The notes beneath the pieces were generated by a model that worked only from the letters and a program-made list of their open reading frames with translations, did no database searches and had not been told where the DNA came from. From an uncultured bacterium (GTDB lineage Bacteria; Cyanobacteriota; Vampirovibrionia; Gastranaerophilales; Gastranaerophilaceae): a DNA stretch of 55,618 bases. The stretch spans positions 1 to 55,618 of the forward strand of contig URPS01000012.1 in the NCBI GenBank assembly GCA_900549855.1, in the 5' to 3' direction. Position numbers and translations under genes: made by a program. Below, one piece after another: positions 10,143 through 18,624 of this stretch (position 1 is the first letter of the stretch; each line of letters opens with the position of its first letter).

Positions 10143-10631
10143 ATGAAGAAAATATTTTTAATAAATCTAATTATTTGTTCTTCTATTATGTTTTGTGCTT
10201 GCGAAGCAGAAAAACCGATTGGTATGCCCAATCCTTGGTGTGATTGCGGAATAAATGCAAATGAGGCTCGAAATATTGCCGGATTTAATTTTGGACTTAA
10301 TCCAAAAGGGTATGAAATTAGAGCAATGAAAAATGTTTTTGAAGTTCGTTTCCCGTTGGATAAAAATAGAATTGTAACTGTAAGAAAAACGATGGACGAA
10401 ACTAATGGCGGTGATTGCAGTGGTGATTATAACAAATATCCTGTGAATAAAGAATACACTCTTCCTAATACAGTTGTAGTAAATATTAGAGGGAATGAAG
10501 AGCTGGTAAACGTGATGTATTTCTGCGCAGAATCAGGGTGTTTTTCTGTACAAAATAATGAAGGCATGAGCTACGATGAAATCTATCAAATTTTCAAAAT
10601 GATAGAAGAAGTTGAAGCTCCTAAGTTTTAA
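10143..10631 (+). CDS. Small lipoprotein, unknown function
   Basis: 162 aa. The signal peptide ends in a lipobox-like FCAC-E, predicting lipidation at Cys20. The mature part is a small globular domain with several cysteines (PWCDCGIN, NGGDCSGDY, YFCAESGCFSV), possibly disulphide-bonded in the periplasm. A strong AAAGGGGGAAATT site precedes the ATG. It follows the two permeases closely, hinting at an accessory role in transport, but nothing in the sequence shows a function. Confidence 0.75.
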   Translation: MKKIFLINLIICSSIMFCACEAEKPIGMPNPWCDCGINANEARNIAGFNFGLNPKGYEIRAMKNVFEVRFPLDKNRIVTVRKTMDETNGGDCSGDYNKYPVNKEYTLPNTVVVNIRGNEELVNVMYFCAESGCFSVQNNEGMSYDEIYQIFKMIEEVEAPKF

Positions 10632-10737
10632 AAGTTTTTATTTGATTGTGTCTGATAATATTTGTCTTATTGTATTGCAAATTGCTTATTATTTTAAATT
10701 TATAAGATGCATAATTTATAAAAAAATTAAGTAGTTT

Positions 10738-11892
10738 TTATGTTTTATTAAGAATGTCAATTACAAATTTTGCATTTTTAGTTTTATTTTTGAAAACTAG
10801 TCCAAATGTAATTTTATTTATTAATTTATAAATTTTATAGTTATTTAAAATGTAAGGAAAGCAAATTTTTTGAAAATCTTTATGTGAAATAATATCTAAA
10901 CCATATTGGTAACAACGTTCTTGATATATTTTCCATTCAGGCGTATTGTTCGGTTTATTGTTTGATTTGTCAAGTTCATATAGAAGTTTTGGAATTAAAT
11001 TGTTAACACTATATTTTTTTATAGATATATTATAAATCTCATCAATGTCTTGTAGCGCATTGTCATATCCGTTTATAATTTCAGATTTTAATTCTAATGG
11101 AGTCCTCTTTGTGGTATGATTTCTGCCAGAAAAATTATAATATTCAGCTTCTGTAAAGTTAGTTTTATTAATATAACCACAACCGCCAAATTTATCATAA
11201 TTGAAAACGGGTTTTTTAAGGGCAAATCCGTATTGTACAGTTTTACCAATTGTGATAATTAAGTCATATTGTAATAATAATTTAGGTGTAATTTTTTGAT
11301 AATTATAGTTTTTCCCATAAATATTTACCAAAAAACCATCATTTTCTAATAAATTTTTAGTTAATAAGAGTTCTTCAGGAACATGATTCGATATAATAGC
11401 AATCTTTTTTAATTTTTCTGGTTTTTTTATTGATAAATTTAAAAAGTTTTGTGGAATGAAATTCGGAAAAACTATTGTTTTGTGTATATTAAAGTCTTTT
11501 TGTAATGCTCTTGCGATTTCTTTACTGCAAACAAATGTTGGGAAATTCATTGTTGCTAATAAACTTGGCATTTCAAGACCTTTAATGGAGTATGATAAAC
11601 AACCAATACCAAGGTGTTTGAATTTTAAACCTTTTTTAATTAGGAAACTTAAAATAGGTTCGTGATAAGCTAATACATATTTATATTCTTGATTTAGCGG
11701 CAGATTATTAAAAAAATATATTTTAACATTACTATTTGTTTCAATCTCTTTTTTTATACTATTGTTTATTTCGCATGTGGCAATATAAACTTTGAAATTG
11801 TTGCGAGTTAAATATTCTGCTAATTCGCAAATATGCATCATGGAGCCGTGATAGCCATCAAAATTGAAACCTGTAATTAAAAAATTATTCAT
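10738..11892 (-). CDS. Glycosyltransferase, GT-B (GT4-like)
   Basis: 384 aa. The opening FNFDGYHGSMMHICELAEYL is the N-terminal loop and helix typical of GT-B glycosyltransferases. A nucleotide-sugar half follows (KKIAIISNHVPEELL; DLIITIGKTVQYGFALKKPV). The linker FPNFIPQNF and the C-terminal helix also fit. It probably adds a sugar to envelope glycans; donor and acceptor are unknown. It is more AT-rich than its neighbours. A TATAAT box ends 6 nt before the ATG, inside the 12-nt gap after the upstream YkgJ stop codon, so it seems to be transcribed separately and leaderless. The end abuts a non-coding gap. Confidence 0.75.
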   Translation of the reverse strand: MNNFLITGFNFDGYHGSMMHICELAEYLTRNNFKVYIATCEINNSIKKEIETNSNVKIYFFNNLPLNQEYKYVLAYHEPILSFLIKKGLKFKHLGIGCLSYSIKGLEMPSLLATMNFPTFVCSKEIARALQKDFNIHKTIVFPNFIPQNFLNLSIKKPEKLKKIAIISNHVPEELLLTKNLLENDGFLVNIYGKNYNYQKITPKLLLQYDLIITIGKTVQYGFALKKPVFNYDKFGGCGYINKTNFTEAEYYNFSGRNHTTKRTPLELKSEIINGYDNALQDIDEIYNISIKKYSVNNLIPKLLYELDKSNNKPNNTPEWKIYQERCYQYGLDIISHKDFQKICFPYILNNYKIYKLINKITFGLVFKNKTKNAKFVIDILNKT

Positions 11893-11898
11893 AAGGTT

Positions 11899-11904
11899 AT
11901 TATA
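11899..11904 (-). promoter_or_regulatory. -10 box, leaderless promoter
   Basis: TATAAT with 6 nt to the ATG at 11892, squeezed into the gap after the upstream gene's stop. No Shine-Dalgarno site. Confidence 0.5.
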
Positions 11905-12318
11905 CTATATTTTTTTCTTTTTAGAAATTTTCTTAAACACATCATCAAAACTCTCAATCGGCTCAAGTCGATAGCCGCAATCATTCGCAAGTGTTCCGCC
12001 CATAGCAAAAAGTTCTTCTTGCGGGTAGCGTCTGCAAATTCCGGGACGTTTTTTGTGAATTTTGCATTTGTGCGTTTCTTTATCCAAATTCGTACATTCA
12101 AAAACAAGTCCTGTTTCATCTTTATCTACAATTTTTAGATATGTATAAAAAGGGTGAAGTTTTTGGAGTCGTTCAAATTCTTCTTCTGTTTGTATAACTT
12201 TCTTATGCTTAACGTAAATTTTTTGACAACAACGTCCGCAAGCCTTGCAAGCTCCGACTCTATAATATTTTTTTCTTAATATGTGAAGGTAAAACAGTTT
12301 TTTTAATTTTTTAAACAT
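11905..12318 (-). CDS. YkgJ-family zinc/iron-chelating cysteine cluster protein
   Basis: 137 aa. Cysteine motifs of the UPF0153/YkgJ family: CKACGRCC near residue 20, then CTNLDKETHKCKIHKKRPGICRRYP. The family is thought to bind a metal or Fe-S cluster; its role is unknown. The start is placed at MFKKLKK because this ATG overlaps the end of the upstream TPR gene by 8 nt, a typical coupling overlap. A longer frame reaching 12432 would run deep inside the TPR gene. A second family member lies at 43744-44238. Confidence 0.85.
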   Translation of the reverse strand: MFKKLKKLFYLHILRKKYYRVGACKACGRCCQKIYVKHKKVIQTEEEFERLQKLHPFYTYLKIVDKDETGLVFECTNLDKETHKCKIHKKRPGICRRYPQEELFAMGGTLANDCGYRLEPIESFDDVFKKISKKKKI

Positions 12319-13492
12319 CCGTAACTCGTGATTTTGCAAATTTATATTCTTGAGAATTTCTATTAGACATAAGTAAAACTTTTGAAAAATATCTGTTTGC
12401 AGTTCTAAAATCTCTGTTATTATAGAATTCACTGCCTTTTTGCATGCAAACTTTAATTATTCTTTCTTCCGGATTGATGTATGATTTCAGTCTTTCGATT
12501 CTATCACCGTATTCTTCAATAAGGCTGTCTTGTAGAATTATGCAATTTTCGTATTCAATTAGTGCCATATGGTAATTATTTTCACTATCATAAGTGAGCG
12601 CCCAATCTCTATGACCGTAATAGCTTTCGCTATCAAAAGAATTATCAAGTTCTTTAATGATTTTAATTGTTTTTAAATATTCCGGCTGATTGTGAATTAC
12701 AAGCGGCAGTAATCTTCGCATTGTGCAATATGCTGCCGTAAAATCACCAAGGTTTATATAAACAGAGGCTAATTTTTGCAAAACATCGAGTGATTTATTA
12801 TCGAGTGCAAGTGCCTGTTTTAAATAAATTAGTGCGTGCATATAATCATTTTCTTCCAGATAAGCTTTCCCCAATAAGTGGTTTATATCAAAACTTACCG
12901 GAAGGTTTTTTGCTGCAAAAGTTAAGTATTCGATTGCGGTTTTGTTATTCTTGGAAGAAATCGCTTGGCGTGCTTTTCTAAGAAAATCATTTCCGATTTC
13001 ATTACACTTATCAATGCTACTCTTAATCGTAGAATAAGAGTTTCCTTTTTCTTTTGCATATTTTAAATATTTTTCGTAATAAAAAACTGATTGAAATTTC
13101 ATTCCTTTAGAAAAATAAGAAGTTGCTAAATTTAAGCATACTGCCTCATCATCAGGCTTGTTTGCATACGCTCCTGCCCAATTCTCGATTGCATTTTTTA
13201 AATCCATACGTTTGTAATAAATATTTCCAAGATACAGATATGAAGAGTTTTTTAAACTTTCGAGAGCAATTGATTTTTTAAAATATTCTTCTGCCGGTAA
13301 AAAATCATTAAGTTTGTAATAACAGCGCCCGATTTCATAATACAATTTGTAAGAGATGCTCGTATTAAGCATACTTAAATAAAGCCTTAAAGCTTCATTG
13401 TATTTGCCGTTATTGTAATGTACTTTTGCAGCTTCAAGTGTTTTTGTTTCTAAATCAGAATTATCTTGTATATAATAATCAGACGATACCAT
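12311..13492 (-). CDS. Tetratricopeptide repeat protein
   Basis: 393 aa, cytoplasmic (no signal peptide). Successive TPR units of 34 residues run nearly end to end, for example YNNGKYNEALRLYLSML, YYKLNDFLPAEEYFKKSIAL and YLEENDYMHALIYLKQALAL. TPRs are protein-docking scaffolds; the partner is unknown. The downstream YkgJ gene overlaps by 8 nt. A TGG-TAGAAT extended -10 ends exactly 6 nt before the ATG without a Shine-Dalgarno site, so the transcript is probably leaderless. Confidence 0.88.
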   Translation of the reverse strand: MVSSDYYIQDNSDLETKTLEAAKVHYNNGKYNEALRLYLSMLNTSISYKLYYEIGRCYYKLNDFLPAEEYFKKSIALESLKNSSYLYLGNIYYKRMDLKNAIENWAGAYANKPDDEAVCLNLATSYFSKGMKFQSVFYYEKYLKYAKEKGNSYSTIKSSIDKCNEIGNDFLRKARQAISSKNNKTAIEYLTFAAKNLPVSFDINHLLGKAYLEENDYMHALIYLKQALALDNKSLDVLQKLASVYINLGDFTAAYCTMRRLLPLVIHNQPEYLKTIKIIKELDNSFDSESYYGHRDWALTYDSENNYHMALIEYENCIILQDSLIEEYGDRIERLKSYINPEERIIKVCMQKGSEFYNNRDFRTANRYFSKVLLMSNRNSQEYKFAKSRVTDV

Positions 13493-13498
13493 ATGGGT

Positions 13499-13504
13499 AT
13501 TCTA
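13499..13504 (-). promoter_or_regulatory. Extended -10 box, leaderless promoter
   Basis: TAGAAT preceded by TGG, with 6 nt to the ATG at 13492. Confidence 0.5.
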
Positions 13505-13510
13505 CCACAT

Positions 13511-13861
13511 TTATTTGTTTAAATCATCCCATAATTTTTGATTATTAACAAGTTCTTTCAAAACATCATCTTCAAAAACATCTACAACACCTTCGGAGAA
13601 AAGCTTTTGCACTCTTTCAATATATGATTTATCTTCCTGATTACTTGTTGCAATTTCTGTAAACTTTTTTATATCCATATCTTTTTGGAATAATTGCATT
13701 GCGTTAGAAGATATTTCGCTACTATCTACATAAGGAGATGAGGCATAACCGCTCTTTTGGAGATTTGCTCTAATAGAAGCAAGATTAATAACATTGCTCG
13801 CATTGTTAAGTTGCGAGTTACCATAAGAAAATCCACTATTATTGTTGATATTATTAAACAT
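13511..13861 (-). CDS. Small Asn/Ser-rich protein, unknown
   Basis: 116 aa. The Asn-rich N-terminus (MFNNINNNSGFSYGNSQLNN) looks disordered. Residues about 55-116 are predicted helical and acidic (SNAMQLFQKDMDIKKFTEI, EDDVLKELVNNQKLWDDL). No family recognised. A clear AGGGGAGAT ribosome binding site precedes the ATG. It lies 18 nt upstream of the TPR gene on the same strand, but that gene has its own promoter, so the two may be expressed independently. Confidence 0.6.
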   Translation of the reverse strand: MFNNINNNSGFSYGNSQLNNASNVINLASIRANLQKSGYASSPYVDSSEISSNAMQLFQKDMDIKKFTEIATSNQEDKSYIERVQKLFSEGVVDVFEDDVLKELVNNQKLWDDLNK

Positions 13862-13940
13862 AAGGCCCTAATCTCCCCTACTATTTTACACCATTATCAT
13901 ATATTTTATGATAAATGTAATCAACTAAATGTATGAGATT

Positions 13941-15005
13941 TTATGCTTTCAAATATGCTTCAATAAAGCCGTCCAAATCGCCATCCATAACGGCATCAAC
14001 ATTTCCAACTTCAAAGCCTGTTCTATGGTCTTTAACCATCTTGTATGGATGGAAAACGTAAGAGCGGATTTGAGAACCGAAATTGATATCAAAATTTTCA
14101 CCTTTAAGTTCTGCAAGTTTTTTCTCGTGTTCTCTTTGACGCAATTCTAATAATTTAGAAGCAAGCATTTGCATTGCGTTTTCTTTGTTTTGGAGCTGTG
14201 AGCGCTCTTGTTGGCATTTAATAACAATACCGGTTGGTTTGTGTAAAATTCTTACCGCAGTTTCAACTTTGTTTACGTTTTGACCGCCTGCACCGCCGGA
14301 ACGCATAGTGTCAACTTCAATATCCTCCGGTGGTATTGTAATTGTTTTTTCATAATCAGGAATAATTGGAGAAACTTCACACGATGCAAAGCTGGTTTGT
14401 CTTTTGCCGTTTGCATTGAAAGGAGAAATCCTGACAAGACGATGAACACCTTTTTCGGCTTTTGCGTAGCCGTAAGCATATTTTCCGGTTATTTTGATTG
14501 TTGCAGATTTTATTCCGGCTTCTTCGCCGTCTGATTTATCAATTAATTCAACTTTCCAGCCCTTTGATTCTGCCCAGCGAGTATACATTCTAAGCAGCAT
14601 ATTTGCCCAATCTTGAGCGTCAGTTCCACCCGCTCCTGCATTTATTGTTAAAAAGGCATCCGCTTCATCATATTCACCGGAAAGCATTTTTTGAACATCG
14701 TATTTATCTAACTCTTTTTCAAGCTTAACAAGTTCGTTTTCACTTTCTTGAATTAGTTCACTATCTCCTATTTCGTATGCAGCTTTAGCGTCATCAATAA
14801 GATTATCCCAATGTTCAAACATTTCTAGAGTTTCTTTAATTTCTCTGGATTTTTGTCCCAATTCTGACGCTAAATTCTGATTAGACCAAACTTCCGGACT
14901 TTGAAGTTTTGCTTCAAGTTCAGCAAGTTCCTTATTGAGAGCTACAAAATCAATATTCTTTTTGTTATTAACTACTCGTTGTTCAAGTTCTTGTAAATTA
15001 GCCAT
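13941..15005 (-). CDS. prfB: Peptide chain release factor 2
   Basis: 354 aa. Class I release factor that recognises UGA/UAA. The codon-reading tripeptide SPF (RISPFNANG, about residue 193) marks it as RF2 rather than RF1. The catalytic GGQ loop is at about residue 240 (RSGGAGGQNVNK). The frame is continuous from MANLQELEQ through NIDFVALNKELAELE, so the programmed +1 frameshift that controls RF2 in E. coli is absent. The ATG overlaps the tmk stop by 8 nt (ATGGCTAA), showing translational coupling with tmk. Confidence 0.96.
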   Translation of the reverse strand: MANLQELEQRVVNNKKNIDFVALNKELAELEAKLQSPEVWSNQNLASELGQKSREIKETLEMFEHWDNLIDDAKAAYEIGDSELIQESENELVKLEKELDKYDVQKMLSGEYDEADAFLTINAGAGGTDAQDWANMLLRMYTRWAESKGWKVELIDKSDGEEAGIKSATIKITGKYAYGYAKAEKGVHRLVRISPFNANGKRQTSFASCEVSPIIPDYEKTITIPPEDIEVDTMRSGGAGGQNVNKVETAVRILHKPTGIVIKCQQERSQLQNKENAMQMLASKLLELRQREHEKKLAELKGENFDINFGSQIRSYVFHPYKMVKDHRTGFEVGNVDAVMDGDLDGFIEAYLKA

Positions 15006-15615
15006 TTTTTTCTTCCACCAATTTTACAACCTGTTTATGAATATTTTCAATTGTGTCAGCAGAATTTATTACTTTGACACGACTAGGTTCTTCTTTAGCT
15101 ATTGCAAGAAAACCATCTCTAACACGTTTAAAGAATTCTATTCCTGCTGATTCCATACGATCTTTAGTAGAGCCGACACGCTGCATAGATGTTTCTATGT
15201 CAATATCAAAAACAATTGTTAAATCCGGCTTAAGACCACCAACGGCAATATTATTTAATTTTTTAATTTGCTCAATATCAAGTTGTCTGCCATAACCCTG
15301 ATATGCGACAGTGGAATCTGTGTGTCTGTCACAAAGTACAATTATTCCTTCTTTCAAAGCCGGCTTGATTATGCAATCAACGTGCTGCGCTCTATCTGCT
15401 AAGAATAAAAACGATTCACAAGTAGGAGAAACATCACCATCATAATTTAGCAAAATCTCTCTTAATTTTTCGCCCAAACCTTTTGCCCCAGGTTCCCGTG
15501 TGACAAGAGTTTTAAACCCTTTTTCTTGTAAATATTTGTTTAGGAGCTCTATTTGTGTGGTTTTCCCGCAACCATCCGCTCCTTCAAAAGTAATAAATAG
15601 TCCCAAATTTTCCAT
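14998..15615 (-). CDS. tmk: Thymidylate kinase
   Basis: 205 aa. Phosphorylates dTMP to dTDP with ATP. P-loop GADGCGKT at residues 12-19, TREPGA and the substrate motif CDRHTDSTVAYQGYGR are all present, at normal length. The gene ends inside the prfB start. A TAAAAT box ends 6 nt before the ATG with no Shine-Dalgarno site, suggesting a leaderless tmk-prfB transcript. Confidence 0.96.
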   Translation of the reverse strand: MENLGLFITFEGADGCGKTTQIELLNKYLQEKGFKTLVTREPGAKGLGEKLREILLNYDGDVSPTCESFLFLADRAQHVDCIIKPALKEGIIVLCDRHTDSTVAYQGYGRQLDIEQIKKLNNIAVGGLKPDLTIVFDIDIETSMQRVGSTKDRMESAGIEFFKRVRDGFLAIAKEEPSRVKVINSADTIENIHKQVVKLVEEKNG

Positions 15616-15621
15616 AAGACT

Positions 15622-15627
15622 ATTTTA
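15622..15627 (-). promoter_or_regulatory. -10 box, leaderless promoter of tmk-prfB
   Basis: TAAAAT with 6 nt to the ATG at 15615; no ribosome binding site between. Confidence 0.45.
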
Positions 15628-15659
15628 CACAAAATCAAACATTTTATCAATTAAAGCAA

Positions 15660-16646
15660 CTACATTCCTATTTTCTGGTCAAGTTTGAAGTGGTCAATAA
15701 GTTTGATAACGGAAACTATTTCTTCATACATTGTAAAAAATTGTTTAGGCTCATCTATTCGTTTAAAAAGTGAACAAATGGAAAACAAATCTTTTTTAGT
15801 AAACAATCCAATAAGCAAATAATCTTTATAAAACGAACATTTAATTTTGTCTGCTCTAAATGCAACTTTCATTGTTTTTAACCTTTGCATAAAAGATGTT
15901 GTCAATAAATATCTGGCTTCAACTTCATCATCAGTATAAATATCGTATTTTTCGTTAAATTCGACATCTTCTAATTTTGTCAGATTCATCTTGCCGTTAT
16001 TTTCTAAATTCAAATGTTCATAAGATAATACCGACATAAGCCCACCACGTACAATCTTTTTATGGCTTTCTATAAAAGTTTCCCCTTTGAAAGGTTTATT
16101 CATTTTTAATTTAATAAGAATTCCATCGTGTTGAACGATTTTAACCGAGCTGGAAGTTTTTTTCCAAAGAAGTTCTAAAATTTCATAATCAACACCTTTA
16201 TAAGAGCCTATAAACATATCATCATATTTACTGTTCCATCGTGGATGATTTACAATAATATTTGAGTCATAGAATATGTTATCACTATAATATTCATCAT
16301 TTGTCCAAGTAAGATTGCCATAACAAGAGCAAATTAATGGCATAATTTCACTTTTTATAGAATTCTCAAAATATTTTTTTGTATATGGAATCGTGGCGAA
16401 TGCAAGATAACCAATATAAAAACCCACAATTCCTAAACAATTTTGCAATAAACCAGTATTCATTTTTAATGCGGTAAACATAAAAATTGCAACACAAAGA
16501 ATGCTAAAAATAATTGTAAAAACAATTGATATTATTAAATTTTTTATCCGTTCTTGCTCAAATTGACGAATTATTGGTGAAACTTCTTTGAAAAATTTTT
16601 CCTGAAACTCATTTCGCATCTGTGTATATGTTTTATCGTCTGGCAT
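15660..16646 (-). CDS. DUF3137 membrane protein (paralogue 2)
   Basis: 328 aa. Two adjacent hydrophobic segments (about residues 35-85) form a membrane hairpin after a charged N-terminal helix; the rest is cytosolic. Family-like segments: YDDMFIGSYKGVDYEILE, GILIKLKMNKPFKGETFI, DIYTDDEVEARYLLT and the final LIDHFKLDQKIGM, shared with the upstream gene. The start is placed at MPDDKTYTQM by alignment with that paralogue's MTDEKTYSQM; it leaves a 4-nt gap. A start at 16688 would overlap by 38 nt. The family's role is unknown but it is often encoded beside LemA. Confidence 0.82.
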   Translation of the reverse strand: MPDDKTYTQMRNEFQEKFFKEVSPIIRQFEQERIKNLIISIVFTIIFSILCVAIFMFTALKMNTGLLQNCLGIVGFYIGYLAFATIPYTKKYFENSIKSEIMPLICSCYGNLTWTNDEYYSDNIFYDSNIIVNHPRWNSKYDDMFIGSYKGVDYEILELLWKKTSSSVKIVQHDGILIKLKMNKPFKGETFIESHKKIVRGGLMSVLSYEHLNLENNGKMNLTKLEDVEFNEKYDIYTDDEVEARYLLTTSFMQRLKTMKVAFRADKIKCSFYKDYLLIGLFTKKDLFSICSLFKRIDEPKQFFTMYEEIVSVIKLIDHFKLDQKIGM

Positions 16647-16650
16647 ATTT

Positions 16651-17646
16651 TTACATTCCAATTTTCTGGTCAAGTTTGAAGTGGTCAATAAGTTTGATTA
16701 TTGAAAGAATTTCTTCAAACATCATGAAAAATTGCTTATTATCATTTAATGGTTGGTTTAAATCTCCGATAGAGAACAAATCTTCTTTTGTGTTTAAACC
16801 TACAAGCAAGTATTTATCATAAAAAGCACAAGAAACTTTATCCGCTTTAAATGCAACTTGCATGTTTTTAAGTCGTTCCATGAATGACGGTGTAATTAAA
16901 TATCTTGCTTCAACTTCATCGTCAGTGAAAACATCAAATTTCTTTTCAAATTGAACATCTTCAAGAGTCGTATGTTTAAGTTTGGATGAAGGTGATTTAT
17001 GCCCAATAGAGTCCGGTTTTATCACTGTGTTACCTTGAAAATTTTTATTCATAGTAAGTTTAACTATGACACCTGAAAAAGTAGTATTTTTATTATTTTT
17101 TCTTATACTAAAATTGCCTTGTCTATATAGCTCATTGTGTCTATTATGTCTATTATTTTGATGAATTGAGCTGCTATTGTTTTCTGATATATAAAATTTT
17201 GCTTCGATAATTTCAAGATTTGTATCTTTAAAATGTCCCTTAAATATATCATCAAAGATAGAACTGTTATATCTGGAAATGAGATTAGATTTAGTAAATA
17301 TGTTTTTATCTCCTGTGTATTCTCCGGCAGTCCATCTTAAATTTCCTATACATTTACATATGTATGGCATAATTTCTTGTTTTATTTCTCTTTCAAATTG
17401 CTTTTTTAATAAATAAGCAATGATGTAACTAACTCCGAGTAAGAATATAATCATTGTTATATCAAGGCATCTTGTAAGTATAAAAAACAGGATGACAGCA
17501 GAAAGTAAACAGATTTTTATAGTCGTGACAAGTTTCTTTTTTTTAATTCGTTCATCATCTCGGTTTTTCAAATATGGTGATAATTTCTTGTGATAAGTTT
17601 CTTGAAATTCTTTTTGCATTTGTGAATATGTTTTTTCGTCTGTCAT
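16651..17646 (-). CDS. DUF3137 membrane protein (paralogue 1)
   Basis: 331 aa. Same architecture as the downstream gene: an N-terminal amphipathic helix, two transmembrane segments (about residues 40-85), then the DUF3137 region (IFDDIFKGHFKDTNLEIIEA; FSGVIVKLTMNKNFQGNTVI; VFTDDEVEARYLITPSFMER). A basic, His/Asn-rich insertion (HQNNRHNRHNELYRQ) interrupts the domain at about residue 165 and is missing from the paralogue. AAGGA lies 8 nt before the ATG. It forms a tandem duplicate operon pair. Confidence 0.83.
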   Translation of the reverse strand: MTDEKTYSQMQKEFQETYHKKLSPYLKNRDDERIKKKKLVTTIKICLLSAVILFFILTRCLDITMIIFLLGVSYIIAYLLKKQFEREIKQEIMPYICKCIGNLRWTAGEYTGDKNIFTKSNLISRYNSSIFDDIFKGHFKDTNLEIIEAKFYISENNSSSIHQNNRHNRHNELYRQGNFSIRKNNKNTTFSGVIVKLTMNKNFQGNTVIKPDSIGHKSPSSKLKHTTLEDVQFEKKFDVFTDDEVEARYLITPSFMERLKNMQVAFKADKVSCAFYDKYLLVGLNTKEDLFSIGDLNQPLNDNKQFFMMFEEILSIIKLIDHFKLDQKIGM

Positions 17647-18014
17647 TGATTTATTCCTTCTAGCTTTTCGTTCATTCTACTTTCAATTTTCCATTTATAA
17701 AAGCCGACCAATTATCTACGTGCGAAGAACCTCTCACCCCCTCCCTAGCCCTCCCCCGAGGAGAGGGAATGCGCCCTACTTGAAAGTATATTTTCCAAAA
17801 TTTTTAAAATAATTTTTCATTTTCCACTTTCAATTTTCCATTTATAAAAGCCGATTAATGTCTACGTGCGTAGAACCCCTTGCCCCCTCCCTCTCCCACA
17901 AGGTGCGAGGGTGTACGCCTAACCTGTAGTTTCACTTCGAGGCGGAGCCTGTAGAGTCAATACAATCTTGTCGTCTTTATCAAGTAGCCGACCCAATGTC
18001 TACGTGCGTAGCAC
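17647..18014. repeat. Intergenic mosaic of dispersed repeats
   Basis: No gene. In order: a CTTTCAATTTTCCATTTATA unit, CTACGTGCGAAG (about 17716-17727), a GC-rich hairpin arm (17736-17784, near-identical inverted to 32005-32053), a second CTTTCAATTTTCC unit (about 17826), CTACGTGCGTAG (17862-17873), TCCCTCTCCCACAAGG (17887-17902), TTCGAGGCGGAGCCTGTAG (about 17936-17954), and a third CTACGTGCGTAG unit (17984-18014) ending on the lemA stop codon. Confidence 0.75.
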
Positions 18015-18593
18015 CTATTTTAGGAAGTCTGCTGCGTTGACTGGTTTTCTTTCTGCTTCTGCGACTTTAAAGAAATCTACTGCTTTGATATTCATCAATC
18101 TTGCAACGAATGAAGATGGGAATATTTCTACTGCGTTTTTGAGTTCGTTAGCGGCAGAGTTGTAGAATCTTCTTGCAGCTGCAATATGTTCTTCTACTTC
18201 GTTATATGTTTGCATAGCTGTTATCATAGGTTGGTCAGCTTTAAGCTGCGGATAATTTTCTACTGCAACCATAAATTGTCCCATTTTTTGTGCAATTTGT
18301 GCATCCAATGCAATTTTTCTATCAATGTTTTCAAATGAGCTTGATAATTTCATAACATCTGTTCTTAGTTTTGTCACTTCTTCTATCAAACTGCGTTCGT
18401 GATCCATATATTTTTGAGCGATAGTTAATAGGTTTGGAATCAAGTCGTATCTTTTCTTTAATTGAACATCAATTGATGAAAAAGCCTCTTGTGTTTTGTT
18501 TCTTTTTTGAATTAATGAAACATATATGCTATATGCCCATCCGATAACTACTACTGCAGCAATAATTGCAATTGTTGTAGGTGTAAGTGTCAT
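18015..18593 (-). CDS. lemA: LemA family protein
   Basis: 192 aa. A single N-terminal membrane anchor (about residues 8-28) is followed by the helical LemA domain: QEAFSSIDVQLKKRYDLIPN, KMGQFMVAVENYPQLKAD and RRFYNSAANELKNAVEIFPS are hallmark segments. Function unknown; the protein is likely exposed on one face of the inner membrane. A strong AAGGAG site precedes the ATG. It follows the LppM-like lipoprotein gene by 31 nt, an arrangement repeated in many genomes. The TAG stop is joined directly to a dispersed repeat. Confidence 0.93.
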   Translation of the reverse strand: MTLTPTTIAIIAAVVVIGWAYSIYVSLIQKRNKTQEAFSSIDVQLKKRYDLIPNLLTIAQKYMDHERSLIEEVTKLRTDVMKLSSSFENIDRKIALDAQIAQKMGQFMVAVENYPQLKADQPMITAMQTYNEVEEHIAAARRFYNSAANELKNAVEIFPSSFVARLMNIKAVDFFKVAEAERKPVNAADFLK

Positions 18594-18624
18594 AATTTTC
18601 TCCTTTTTTTATGTATAAATTCTA

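Noticed and set aside
12319..12432. N-terminal extension of the YkgJ-type protein
   Set aside because: It would overlap the TPR gene by over 100 nt, while the ATG at 12318 makes a normal 8-nt coupling overlap.
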